A DNA stretch of 64,000 bases from assembly GCA_001464455.1 (NCBI GenBank), contig LNEI01000017.1, positions 171,584 to 235,583 of the forward strand, given 5' to 3'. The stretch is from Acidobacteria bacterium Ga0077534. GTDB lineage: Bacteria; Acidobacteriota; Blastocatellia; Pyrinomonadales; Pyrinomonadaceae. The translations under genes were made by a program, and so were the position numbers. A model generated the notes under the pieces. It saw nothing but the letters and a program-made list of their open reading frames with translations. It searched no databases and was not told the DNA's origin. Positions 8,439-17,006 of the stretch are shown piece by piece. Within the stretch, counting starts at the first letter, position 1. Each line of letters opens with the position of its first letter.

Positions 8439-9416
8439 ATGAACGGACAAATAACAGAATTCATCAAACACCACTACCGCCATTTTAATGCCGCTGCCCT
8501 GATCGATGCGGCCGAAGGCTACAAAAAGCACCTCGATGACGGCGGAAAGATGATGATCACGCTTGCGGGAGCGATGTCGACAGCGGAGCTGGGGCTTAGC
8601 CTCGCAGAGATGATCCGTCAAGACAAGGTGCAGATCATTTCGTGTACGGGGGCGAATCTTGAGGAAGACCTTTTCAATCTCGTCGCCCACGATTTTTACG
8701 AACGCGTGCCGCATTACCGAGATCTGACGCCAGCGGATGAGCAGGAGTTGCTGAATCGACACATGAACCGCGTGACCGACACGTGCATCCCCGAAATGGA
8801 AGCGATGCGGCGGCTGGAAAAGGCGATGGTCGATGTTTGGACTGCAGCTGACGCAGCGGGAGAGCAGTATTTTCCGCACGAATTCATGTATCAGGTGCTG
8901 AAAAACGGCTCACTTGAGGAGTATTACCAGATCGATCTCAAAGATTCGTGGATGTACGCTGCGATGGAGAAAAACCTGCCGATGGTCGTGCCGGGCTGGG
9001 AAGATTCGACGATGGGCAACATGTTCGCCGGCCACGTCATCACCGGCGACATCAAAAACGTCCACACAGTGCGCACCGGCATCGAATACATGATGTCCCT
9101 CGCCGAATGGTACACCGCAAACGCGACCGACGACTCGACCATCGGGTTCTTCCAAATAGGCGGCGGCATCGCCGGTGATTTCCCGATCTGCGTCGTCCCA
9201 ATGCTTCACCAAGACCTCCAACGCGACGGCGTTCCCGTATGGGGCTATTTCTGCCAGATCTCGGACTCGACAACGTCGTATGGTTCGTACTCGGGTGCCG
9301 TGCCGAATGAGAAGATCACGTGGGGCAAGCTCGAGGCGACTACGCCGAAATTCATCGTCGAATCCGATGCTTCGATCGTGGCTCCATTGATGTTTGCGTA
9401 TATTTTGGGATGGTAG
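8439..9416 (+). CDS. Deoxyhypusine synthase family protein
   Basis: In eukaryotes and archaea this family transfers the aminobutyl group of spermidine to a lysine of eIF5A using NAD. The 325-residue protein has the NAD-binding block SCTGANLEEDLF, a glycine-rich IGGGIAGDF segment, and the catalytic-lysine block ITWGKLE (Lys297), followed by DASIVAPLMFAYILGW. Bacteria have no eIF5A, so the real substrate is probably a free polyamine or another protein; some members of the family make homospermidine. It is monocistronic, with a divergent gene on one side and a convergent one on the other. Confidence 0.9.
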   Translation: MNGQITEFIKHHYRHFNAAALIDAAEGYKKHLDDGGKMMITLAGAMSTAELGLSLAEMIRQDKVQIISCTGANLEEDLFNLVAHDFYERVPHYRDLTPADEQELLNRHMNRVTDTCIPEMEAMRRLEKAMVDVWTAADAAGEQYFPHEFMYQVLKNGSLEEYYQIDLKDSWMYAAMEKNLPMVVPGWEDSTMGNMFAGHVITGDIKNVHTVRTGIEYMMSLAEWYTANATDDSTIGFFQIGGGIAGDFPICVVPMLHQDLQRDGVPVWGYFCQISDSTTSYGSYSGAVPNEKITWGKLEATTPKFIVESDASIVAPLMFAYILGW

Positions 9417-9432
9417 CCGGAGCTTTGGAAGC

Positions 9433-10179
9433 TTAATATTCGAGGGGGTTAAAATTGCGATATCTGGTATAGAGATCGTCGTCTGAGATTTTATCTCTCC
9501 GGAGCACTCGTTCTCGGCCTTCACCGTCGAAGGTGGTAACGGTTCGATAGCCGCCGAAATTCTCGACCGTTGCAAAAGTCTTGATACGGCTCCCTTCAAT
9601 TCTGGCAAAATCAGTCGCCGTGCCCCCATAAACCCTCCATGAATCGATACACTTGAGCTTTTTATTGTATTCAATGTTCGGATACTCTTCCGAGTTTTCT
9701 ATATGAATGAGTTTGTCCTCCTTGTTGTCGTAAATAAGCAGTGTTCTTACCTCGTTCGAACCTCGTGCTGCGGTGCCTGAAATAAAGGTGACGTCTTTCA
9801 GATCGTCGCCGGTGAAATCAAGAAATTGCGGGTCAGCTTTTGCCAGAGCATAGTTTTCAATTTCAATAGTCTGTTTCATCTCCCATTTCTTTTCGGAAGT
9901 AAGAGAATAAAACCGGATGATCGCGAAATTGTCTGCCCGATGCGGCCGAAGGTCGCCCAGCCTAACGATCTCGATCTCTATTTTGTTACGGCCAGGTCTT
10001 CCGATATGTGACTCATCCGAATAGAACTCAAGAATTTTCCGCGGCGCAGACGGACTCGCATCTGGGTTTGTTAAAGAAGCAGTCTTTGGAAACGCTTTTG
10101 AACTAGATGGCTGGGCGTCACTTCCGTCACTACACGAAACGACGTTAAAGAAAAGGAATGCAAGAACAAAGCTACGCAT
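9433..10179 (-). CDS. Putative lipoprotein, unknown
   Basis: The 248-residue protein begins with a short hydrophobic stretch ending in a lipobox-like NVVSC (Cys16), which suggests an envelope lipoprotein. The rest is mixed alpha/beta and rich in charged residues. The segment FLDFTGDDLKDVTFISG resembles the FG-GAP/VCBS type of calcium-binding repeat found in similar secreted proteins, but only one copy is clear. It converges with the deoxyhypusine-synthase-like gene and is divergent from the monooxygenase gene. Function is unknown. Confidence 0.7.
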   Translation of the reverse strand: MRSFVLAFLFFNVVSCSDGSDAQPSSSKAFPKTASLTNPDASPSAPRKILEFYSDESHIGRPGRNKIEIEIVRLGDLRPHRADNFAIIRFYSLTSEKKWEMKQTIEIENYALAKADPQFLDFTGDDLKDVTFISGTAARGSNEVRTLLIYDNKEDKLIHIENSEEYPNIEYNKKLKCIDSWRVYGGTATDFARIEGSRIKTFATVENFGGYRTVTTFDGEGRERVLRRDKISDDDLYTRYRNFNPLEY

Positions 10180-10288
10180 GGCCGAATCACTACCTATAGA
10201 GATATATTAGCTTAGACCTCATACTTTGGCGCGACCTGGAATTTCGGTTCCGCCGCAAAGATGTAAAATGTAGTGGTCGCTATCATTC

Positions 10289-11824
10289 ATGGAACACTTT
10301 GACGTTCTCATCATTGGGGCAGGTCTCTCGGGCATCGGGGCCGGGGCGCATCTGCGGATGGAGTGTCCTGAGAAGACTTTTGCGATACTTGAGGGCCGTG
10401 AGCGGAGCGGGGGGACTTGGGATCTGTTTAGGTATCCGGGTGTGCGGTCGGATTCGGATATGTTTACGCTCGGGTATCGGTTTAGGCCTTGGACGGAATC
10501 GAAGGCGATTGCTGACGGGCCTTCGATCCTCAGATATATCCGCGAAACATCGGCGGAATACGACCTTGATAAAACGATTCGCTACGGCCATCGAGTGAGG
10601 CGGGCAGAATGGTCATCCGAAGAGGCGCGATGGACGATCGAGGCGGAAACGATGGCCGTAGGAAGGATATCCTCTCAGGGCGATGGAGATTCGAAGGAAA
10701 ATGCTGATCTCCCGCAAAGCCGCGAAAACGCAAAGGAGCCGCAAAGCAAAACCCTCACATTTACCTGCAATTTTCTCTACCTCTGCACCGGCTATTACGA
10801 ATACGAAAGCGGGTACACGCCGGACTGGCCGGGATTTGCTGAGTACGCTGGCACAGTTATTCATCCTCAGAAATGGCCTGAGTCACTCGACTTCGCCGGG
10901 AAGAAAGTCCTGGTCATCGGCAGCGGGGCAACGGCTGTTACGCTTGTTCCGGCGATGGCCGAAACGGCGGAGCATGTGACAATGTTGCAGCGTTCGCCGA
11001 CGTACGTCATTTCGATGCCTTCGGAGGACAAGCTCGCAAATTTCTTCCGCTCGCTGCTTCCATCGAAAGCTGGTTATGCTCTGACGCGCTGGAAAAACGT
11101 TCTGCGGCAAACGTTCTTTTACGAGCTTTCAAAAAAGAGGCCTTCGATAATGAAATGGCTCATTGCGAAGGGCGTCAGCAAAGAACTCGGTGACGAAATG
11201 GCCGAGAAACATTTCAAGCCAAGCTACAACCCGTGGAATCAGCGGCTTTGTCTCGTGCCGGACTCCGATCTGTTCGCATCTATCCGCGATGGGCGTGCTT
11301 CGGTTGTCACCGGCGAGATCGAAACCTTTACCGAATCCGGCGTACGGCTCAAAAATGGTGACGCGATCGATGCCGACATCATCGTCACCGCGACGGGCCT
11401 CAAGCTCAAGATAATGGACGGCCTTACACTGGTTGTCGATGGCAAAACGGTCGACCTTTCGACAAAGCTCGCGTACAAAGGAATGATGTACAATGACGTG
11501 CCAAACTTGGCACAGGCCTTCGGCTACACAAATGCCTCGTGGACGCTGAAATGCGACCTGACGAGCGAATATGTTTGTCGACTGATGAAGCACATGGACA
11601 AATTCGGGTTTACGCAATGCGTGCCGCGGCTGAAGGATGCAAGTGTGAAGCGAGAACCGGTACTTGACTTTAATTCGGGCTATGTTTTGCGTGCCCTTGA
11701 TACATTGCCCGGCCAAGGCTCGAAACAGCCGTGGCGACTGCATCAGAATTATGTGAAGGACGTTTCGTTGATCCGCTTTGGTCGCCTAGAAGACGGGACG
11801 ATGGAGTTTACCGGTAGGAAATAA
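10289..11824 (+). CDS. Flavin-containing / Baeyer-Villiger-type monooxygenase
   Basis: The 511-residue protein oxidises organic substrates with FAD and NADPH. It has an N-terminal FAD-binding GAGLSGIGAG (10-19), a second dinucleotide motif GSGATA (211-216), and the motif YAGTVIHPQKW (186-196), which matches the FxGxxxHxxxW signature of this class. Residues about 121-155 are an unusual Ser/Gln/Lys-rich insertion absent from the usual family layout; the DNA there is a CGCAAAG-unit repeat. The stop codon overlaps the start of the SDR gene by one base, so the two are coupled; an oxygenase and an alcohol/ketone dehydrogenase acting in sequence is plausible. Confidence 0.9.
   Translation: MEHFDVLIIGAGLSGIGAGAHLRMECPEKTFAILEGRERSGGTWDLFRYPGVRSDSDMFTLGYRFRPWTESKAIADGPSILRYIRETSAEYDLDKTIRYGHRVRRAEWSSEEARWTIEAETMAVGRISSQGDGDSKENADLPQSRENAKEPQSKTLTFTCNFLYLCTGYYEYESGYTPDWPGFAEYAGTVIHPQKWPESLDFAGKKVLVIGSGATAVTLVPAMAETAEHVTMLQRSPTYVISMPSEDKLANFFRSLLPSKAGYALTRWKNVLRQTFFYELSKKRPSIMKWLIAKGVSKELGDEMAEKHFKPSYNPWNQRLCLVPDSDLFASIRDGRASVVTGEIETFTESGVRLKNGDAIDADIIVTATGLKLKIMDGLTLVVDGKTVDLSTKLAYKGMMYNDVPNLAQAFGYTNASWTLKCDLTSEYVCRLMKHMDKFGFTQCVPRLKDASVKREPVLDFNSGYVLRALDTLPGQGSKQPWRLHQNYVKDVSLIRFGRLEDGTMEFTGRK
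10711..10747 (+). repeat. CGCAAAG-unit repeat inside monooxygenase gene
   Basis: Three CGCAAAG units and one variant (CGCGAAA) occur within 37 bp, in frame inside the monooxygenase coding sequence. They encode a polar stretch around LPQSRENAKEPQSK. Confidence 0.65.
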
Positions 11825-12663
11825 TGAGCTTAACAAAGGAAAGTGTGGTCGTGATAACCGGTGCGGCATCGGGCATTGGTCGTGCGATGGCTGCTAGATT
11901 CGTCAAGGAGCGAGTCGCGGGCATCGCCATCGCCGATGTAAACAAAGAACGCCTGGACGAAACCCGTAAACTCCTAGGCGAGACGACAACACTCGTAACC
12001 TCGCACATTGTCGATGTCGCCGACGCCCGTGCTATGAAAAGCTTTGCCGATGAAGTCTTCCTCGAACATGGCCGCGTTACGCACGTTATAAACAATGCGG
12101 GCGTCGCCCTCGGCGGAACAGTCCGCGAGGTCTCGCTGGACGAGATCGAGTGGCTGATGGGCATCAATTTCTGGGGCGTAGTACACGGAACAAAGTTCTT
12201 TTTGCCTTACCTCGAAAAGGAACCTTCCGCCCACATCGTAAATATTTCCAGCATTTTCGGAGTTGTCGCCCCACCGGGACAGGCTGCGTATTGTGCAAGT
12301 AAATTCGCGGTTCGCGGATTTACCGAAGCCCTTCGGCATGAGATGGAAGGCACAAATATCGCAGTTTCGGTCGAACACCCGGGCGGCGTTTCGACCAACA
12401 TCGCCACCGACGCCCGCATCTCGGACGGCGTGACCGCGACAAAGGAACAGATCGAAAAGAAAACCGCCCGCATGAACCGCAAGCTAGCAAATACGACCCC
12501 CGAACAAGCCGCCGATATCATCGTTCGTGGCATTCTCGCCCGCGAGGTGCGTATCCTGGTCGGTTCCGACGCAAAGATGCTGAGTACGATCACCCGACTT
12601 TTCCCACGCAAATATCTCGCCGTGGCCAATCGGATCAGCGGTGGTGGATTGGAAGATCGATAA
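11824..12663 (+). CDS. Short-chain dehydrogenase/reductase
   Basis: Classical SDR of 279 residues with cofactor motif TGAASGIG (12-19), NNAG (90-93), catalytic Ser in NISSIF and Tyr156/Lys160 in YCASK. It starts within the stop codon of the monooxygenase gene, so translation is coupled. The C-terminal region (RKYLAVANRISG) resembles that of SDRs that accompany flavin monooxygenases. Substrate unknown. It converges with the DUF5615 toxin gene, with no gap. Confidence 0.9.
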   Translation: MSLTKESVVVITGAASGIGRAMAARFVKERVAGIAIADVNKERLDETRKLLGETTTLVTSHIVDVADARAMKSFADEVFLEHGRVTHVINNAGVALGGTVREVSLDEIEWLMGINFWGVVHGTKFFLPYLEKEPSAHIVNISSIFGVVAPPGQAAYCASKFAVRGFTEALRHEMEGTNIAVSVEHPGGVSTNIATDARISDGVTATKEQIEKKTARMNRKLANTTPEQAADIIVRGILAREVRILVGSDAKMLSTITRLFPRKYLAVANRISGGGLEDR

Positions 12664-13008
12664 CTATGTAAATCGGATTCGGGTTTCGGTAGCAGTAACG
12701 AACGTTTGTTCTAGTTTTTCCGAATGATCTCGCAATATTGTTTCGAGAACCGCTATCTTCATTGCTGAACGCTCGTCTGAAAGCCTCATAAATACTATGC
12801 CGCGATGAGATCGATGTTCGCGAAAAATCATTTCGCCGAAATCTTTATCATTTGTAATAAGGATCCAGTTTTCGGAATATGCCTTGTCAAGGATCTCGTC
12901 ATCGGTCGCCCCCTTCCACTCGTCAAAAACTGAAAAGACATCGTGACCGCGAGTTCGAAGCCATTTAGCGACTGCTGGCCCGGCACATTCGTCGACCAAA
13001 AAACGCAC
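12664..13008 (-). CDS. DUF5615 PIN-like toxin
   Basis: A 114-residue protein of the Mut7-C/PIN-like fold. Acidic residues expected in such nucleases are visible: Asp6/Glu7 in LVDECAGP, Asp35-36 in ATDDEIL and Asp in TNDKDFGEM. It starts with GTG one base after the stop of a DUF433 gene, the standard arrangement of this toxin-antitoxin pair. The predicted role is an RNase-type toxin neutralised by the upstream partner. Confidence 0.85.
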   Translation of the reverse strand: MRFLVDECAGPAVAKWLRTRGHDVFSVFDEWKGATDDEILDKAYSENWILITNDKDFGEMIFREHRSHRGIVFMRLSDERSAMKIAVLETILRDHSEKLEQTFVTATETRIRFT

Positions 13009-13009
13009 G

Positions 13010-13258
13010 TTATGCTGTCTCCAGAACCAAGGGCATGAAATGGGTTCGACTTAACGATTCGCCGGCGAAAAGCAGACATGCTTTGACGTCGTCGGGAGTT
13101 AACCCATCGTATTCTTCCAGAATGTCGCTGATCGTCGCACCGTGAGCAAGTAGATTTAAGATAAACTCTACCGATAAGCGAGTGCCGCGAATCACGGGTT
13201 TACCCGCCAACACTTTGGGATTGAGCGTTATTCTCTTGAGTAATTCGTTATCGTTCAT
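13010..13258 (-). CDS. DUF433 antitoxin
   Basis: The 82-residue protein carries the DUF433 signature RITLNPKVLAGKPVIRGTRL and a C-terminal helix-turn-helix-like part (TISDILEEYDGLTPDDVKACLLFA). It is followed one base later by the DUF5615 toxin, so the two form an operon. Antitoxins of this type bind DNA and regulate their own promoter; a perfect 14-bp palindrome lies 12 bp upstream of the start. Confidence 0.88.
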   Translation of the reverse strand: MNDNELLKRITLNPKVLAGKPVIRGTRLSVEFILNLLAHGATISDILEEYDGLTPDDVKACLLFAGESLSRTHFMPLVLETA

Positions 13259-13269
13259 ACTGGCGGTAT

Positions 13270-13283
13270 TATATTCGAATATA
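13270..13283. promoter_or_regulatory. Palindromic operator candidate for DUF433/DUF5615
   Basis: TATATTCGAATATA is a perfect 14-bp palindrome in the 33-bp gap between the divergent starts of the DUF433 gene (13258) and hldD (13292). It probably overlaps both promoters, so an antitoxin bound here could affect hldD as well. Confidence 0.6.
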
Positions 13284-13291
13284 GATTTGAT

Positions 13292-14257
13292 ATGAAGATA
13301 ATTGTCACAGGCGGGGCCGGATTCATTGGAAGTGCTTTAGTTTGGCGGCTAAATCAGCTTGGCTATAACAACATCCTGATCGTCGACCGGCTCGACGAAA
13401 GCGATAAATGGAAAAATCTCGTGCCGCTGAAGTTTGAGGATTATCTCGATGCGGAAGATTTTATCCACGAGCTCGAGGAATTCAACGAATTCGATGTCGT
13501 TTTCCACCTCGGGGCATGCTCGTCTACGACTGAGAAGGACTCGAACTATTTGATGGAGAACAATTTTGAGTATTCGAGGATCGTTGCGGGTTGGGCGGCA
13601 TTAAATGGCGTTCGCTGTATCTATGCATCGTCGGCGGCTACCTACGGCGACGGAACGGCCGGGATGAAAGATGGAGCGAGCGCTTTGAATCCACTGCGGC
13701 CCTTAAATATGTACGGATATTCCAAACATCTCGTAGACAAATGGGCACAACGTATGGGATTGTTCAGGCAGATCGTCGGGCTAAAGTATTTCAATGTCTA
13801 CGGACCAAACGAAAATCATAAGGGCGATATGCGAAGCCTCGTCAGCAAGGCTTTCGATGAGATCTCTGCGACGGGCTCGCTTAATCTTTTCCGCAGCCAC
13901 AACCCCGATTACAAGGACGGCGAGTTCGGCCGTGACTTTGTTTACGTGAAAGATGCGGTGGATATGACGCTCCATTTTATGGAAAACGACATCGGTGGGC
14001 TTTTCAATGTAGGTTCTGGAAGCTCTACGACCTGGAATGAGTTAGCCAATGCGACCTTCGCGGCGTTAGGAAAGGAGCCTAATATGGAGTACATCGACAT
14101 GCCTGAGCCCCTTCGTGGAAAATATCAGTACCACACACAGGCCGATATAACGCGGATACGCAAAGCCGGGTACACCAAGCCCATAACGCCGCTCGCCGAT
14201 GCGGTTGCGGATTACGTTCAGAATTACCTCGTGCCGGACAAGCATCTCGGCGACTAG
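13292..14257 (+). CDS. hldD: ADP-L-glycero-D-manno-heptose 6-epimerase
   Basis: Makes the ADP-heptose used for the LPS inner core, an indication of a Gram-negative outer membrane. The 321-residue extended-SDR protein has TGGAGFIG (6-13), catalytic Tyr141/Lys145 in MYGYSKH, and family-specific segments RLDESDKWKNL, HLGACSSTTEKD, FNVYGPNENHKGDMRS and the C-terminal PLRGKYQYHTQAD. Length is normal. No other heptose genes are in the window. Its promoter region is shared with the toxin-antitoxin operon on the other strand. Confidence 0.95.
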   Translation: MKIIVTGGAGFIGSALVWRLNQLGYNNILIVDRLDESDKWKNLVPLKFEDYLDAEDFIHELEEFNEFDVVFHLGACSSTTEKDSNYLMENNFEYSRIVAGWAALNGVRCIYASSAATYGDGTAGMKDGASALNPLRPLNMYGYSKHLVDKWAQRMGLFRQIVGLKYFNVYGPNENHKGDMRSLVSKAFDEISATGSLNLFRSHNPDYKDGEFGRDFVYVKDAVDMTLHFMENDIGGLFNVGSGSSTTWNELANATFAALGKEPNMEYIDMPEPLRGKYQYHTQADITRIRKAGYTKPITPLADAVADYVQNYLVPDKHLGD

Positions 14258-14261
14258 ACGC

Positions 14262-14367
14262 CAGAGGGCAGGCGCCCTCGTCTGCAAGCGTCCTGCTTTG
14301 AGGACGCTAACGAGCGCATTGGTTGTCGGAGTCGGCGTTGCAGGCGGGGGCGCCTGCGTTCCCGGCC
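14262..14367. repeat. Palindromic repeat, GCAGGCGCC family
   Basis: The arms (around GGGCAGGCGCCCTCGTCTGC and GCAGGCGGGGGCGCCTGC) form an imperfect long inverted repeat filling the gap between hldD and the AraC gene. Related copies lie at 17817-17949 and 49504-49561. Confidence 0.75.
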
Positions 14368-14376
14368 AAAACCTCA

Positions 14377-15174
14377 ATGAGTCAGATCGACGACATCTTT
14401 ATTACAACCCGCGACTGGCGTGGAACTGTGCTCGTTTGGGATGAGCAGGCGATCTTTCTCGGGCAGGCTGCGGACGCTAGCCTGCACGAATCGCCGGCGA
14501 TAAAGGTCTGCGTGGCTCTCGAACACAGTTTTGCCCTGCGAACCCACGAAGACGACACCTTCACAAACTACGAATCCGCCATCATTGCTCCCGGCCAACC
14601 GCACGCCATCGACGGGCGGCATAACAAGATGGTAATGCTGCTGCTCGCTCCGGAAACGAAGCTCGCACAGCCCCTAGCCCCGATATTTTCAAAACAAGGA
14701 ATAACGAGGCTTTCGACAACAGCAGTTACGAAGATCCGCTCGATCTTTGCGGACTTTGAAGAGCGACTCGAGGCAAATGATGTCGGAAACGTTTGCCAAC
14801 AGATGGTCGCGGCCATCGATAATGGCGAAAGCCTGCCGATCGACGGCCGCGTTGCCCAGAGCATCGAATGGATCAGGTCGAGCCGGGATAAGGGTATTTC
14901 AGTTCAAGAGATCGCCGCCGGCGTCGAGCTGTCCGAAAGCCGTTTTTCACATCTTTTCACCGAGAATGTACGCGTTCCGGTCAGACGTTATCTGCTATGG
15001 CTTCGTCTGCGTGATGCAATGCATTTGCTCGCAAAAGGCAGTTCATTGACCGAGATCGCCCACGAGGCCGGTTTCTCAGACTCAGCACATCTTACCCGCA
15101 CATTTCGCTCGCTCCTTGGCATTGCCCCGTCAGCCCTTACGAAAGAGAGCACCATCATTTCGTTCCTCAAATAG
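14377..15174 (+). CDS. AraC-family transcriptional regulator
   Basis: A 265-residue protein: N-terminal cupin-like sensor region (about 1-150, with HSFALRTHEDDTFTNY) and a C-terminal double helix-turn-helix domain (ISVQEIAAGVELSESRFSHLF, split here as two helices, and SLTEIAHEAGFSDSAHLTRTF with LLGIAPS). The frame is open 18 codons upstream, but those codons are read from the palindromic repeat and the ATG at 14377 begins the recognisable protein. It precedes the alkyl-DHAP synthase gene on the same strand by 53 bp and may regulate it; this is inference from position. Confidence 0.88.
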   Translation: MSQIDDIFITTRDWRGTVLVWDEQAIFLGQAADASLHESPAIKVCVALEHSFALRTHEDDTFTNYESAIIAPGQPHAIDGRHNKMVMLLLAPETKLAQPLAPIFSKQGITRLSTTAVTKIRSIFADFEERLEANDVGNVCQQMVAAIDNGESLPIDGRVAQSIEWIRSSRDKGISVQEIAAGVELSESRFSHLFTENVRVPVRRYLLWLRLRDAMHLLAKGSSLTEIAHEAGFSDSAHLTRTFRSLLGIAPSALTKESTIISFLK

Positions 15175-15227
15175 CAGAAGCGTTCAAGCAGATCTGATCG
15201 CGATGGTTCAAACTCGCTCTACTAGCG

Positions 15228-16994
15228 ATGAACAAAGATAAATTGATCTATCCGGAGCCGATAGTCATCGGTGCCGACGAAGCGGAAAGCTGGGAAAACT
15301 GGGGTTTTCGCGATACGAGTTTTGCGATAAATGAGCGTGATGTCGTCGAGATAACAGGCAGCCGATATGAGTTGAGCGGCCAGGAATTGCCGCGTCTTTT
15401 GCCCTGGATCCGCGAAACTCTGGCGATCGACCTCGATGCAAAAGATCAGCATCGAAATTCTTATCCGACCGAAATTCCCGCCGCGATCGAGTCGCCTGCA
15501 TTCACCAAAGCAATTCGCGAAATCCTCAAGGAGGAGCAGATCGACGCCTCCGGGGAAAATCGTCTGCGCCATGGCCACGGCCATACGCAGGAAGAGATGT
15601 ACGCCATCAAGCACAAACGCCTCGGGCGCATTCCGGACATGGTTTTGTACCCGGAGAGCGAAGCTCAGGTCGCATCGCTTATCTCAGCCGCGAAGGACCA
15701 TAATGCTGTTCTCATCCCGTTCGGCGGGGGAACGAACGTGACTGACGCTTTGCGGTGCAGCAACAATGAAAAACGTGTTATCGCAACCGTCGATATGCGG
15801 CGGATGAACCGAATTTTGTGGATCGATAAAGAAAACATGATGGCCTGTATCGAGGCCGGAGCCGTCGGCCGCCATATCATGACGCAGCTCGCGAAATACG
15901 GCGTTTCGATGGGCCACGAGCCGGACAGTGTTGAATTCTCAACTCTCGGCGGCTGGATCGCAACCAATGCGAGCGGCATGAAAAAGAACAAATACGGCAA
16001 TATCGAAGACATCGTTGTCGATATAACCGTAGCTGCTTCAGATGGCGAACTAAAACGAACGACCGCCGCCCCGCGAGAATCTGTAGGCTCTGATCTTCGT
16101 CGGTTAATGTTCGGCTCAGAGGGAACGCTCGGAATCATAACATCGGCTATCGTCAAACTTTTTCCGCTGCCGGAATCACAGGCTTACGGCTCCGTTTTGT
16201 TTCCTAGCTACGAAGCCGGATACGCCTTCATGCAGGAGCTTGCCCACACCTCGACGCCGCCGGCGAGCGTGCGTTTGGTGGACAATCTTCAGTTTCAGTT
16301 CGGCCTTGCTCTAAAACCAGCATCGAGCGGACTAAAGGTTTGGAAAAGCAGCATCGAAAAGTTTGTCGTCACCAAGGTTAAAGGATTTGATCCCTATAAA
16401 ATGGTCGCTTTGACCTTGGTTTTCGAAGGGACAAAGCAAGAAGTTGACCGCCAGCAAACCGACGTTTACCGGATCGCCGCCAAGCACGGCGGTATGAAAG
16501 CGGGGGCCGAGAATGGCCGTCGCGGTTATCAGTTGACGTACAGCATCGCTTATATTCGCGATTTTTTGATGAATTACTACATCATCGCGGAGTCGTTCGA
16601 AACGTCATGCGCGTGGAGCGACGCTCTCAAGATCTGCGACAACGTTAAGAAGGTTCTGCGTGACGAATACACGAAGCGCGGGCTTCCGGGTAAGCCTTTT
16701 GTAACCTCGCGTATCACGCAGGTTTACCGCACGGGGGTCGCGATCTATTTCTATTTCGGCTTCTATTACAAAGGCGTCGAGAATCCGTCCGAGGTCTATC
16801 TCGAGCTAGAAAACATAGCTCGCGAGGAGATCCTACGCTGCGGCGGTTCGTTGTCGCATCATCACGGCATCGGCAAAATTCGCAAGCAGTTTTTGCCGGA
16901 GATAATGTCTGAAACTGCCTTGAAGTGGAAGAAAGAGATCAAGAAAAGCCTGGATCCTACAAATGTTTTTGGGGCAGGGAATCAGGGGCTGTAA
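15228..16994 (+). CDS. FAD-dependent alkyldihydroxyacetonephosphate synthase
   Basis: Exchanges the acyl chain of acyl-DHAP for a fatty alcohol, creating the ether bond of ether lipids. The 588-residue protein matches the eukaryotic enzyme along its length: WENWGFRDTSF and ELSGQELPRLLPWI at the N-terminus, the FAD-binding PCMH domain (PFGGGTNVTDAL; GHEPDSVEFSTLGGW; NASGMKKNKYGNIED) and the C-terminal HHHGIGKIRK with the catalytic histidine triplet. These features separate it from D-lactate and glycolate dehydrogenases of the same superfamily. A PlsC-type acyltransferase follows after 12 bp, which would provide the acyl-DHAP or complete the lipid. Confidence 0.9.
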   Translation: MNKDKLIYPEPIVIGADEAESWENWGFRDTSFAINERDVVEITGSRYELSGQELPRLLPWIRETLAIDLDAKDQHRNSYPTEIPAAIESPAFTKAIREILKEEQIDASGENRLRHGHGHTQEEMYAIKHKRLGRIPDMVLYPESEAQVASLISAAKDHNAVLIPFGGGTNVTDALRCSNNEKRVIATVDMRRMNRILWIDKENMMACIEAGAVGRHIMTQLAKYGVSMGHEPDSVEFSTLGGWIATNASGMKKNKYGNIEDIVVDITVAASDGELKRTTAAPRESVGSDLRRLMFGSEGTLGIITSAIVKLFPLPESQAYGSVLFPSYEAGYAFMQELAHTSTPPASVRLVDNLQFQFGLALKPASSGLKVWKSSIEKFVVTKVKGFDPYKMVALTLVFEGTKQEVDRQQTDVYRIAAKHGGMKAGAENGRRGYQLTYSIAYIRDFLMNYYIIAESFETSCAWSDALKICDNVKKVLRDEYTKRGLPGKPFVTSRITQVYRTGVAIYFYFGFYYKGVENPSEVYLELENIAREEILRCGGSLSHHHGIGKIRKQFLPEIMSETALKWKKEIKKSLDPTNVFGAGNQGL

Positions 16995-17006
16995 CTAAGA
17001 AGTTTT

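Noticed and set aside
8910..9674. 254-residue open frame on the minus strand
   Set aside because: Mostly antisense to the deoxyhypusine-synthase-like gene; no signal or motif.
14323..14376. N-terminal extension of the AraC regulator
   Set aside because: These 18 codons are read from the palindromic repeat; the recognisable protein starts at 14377.
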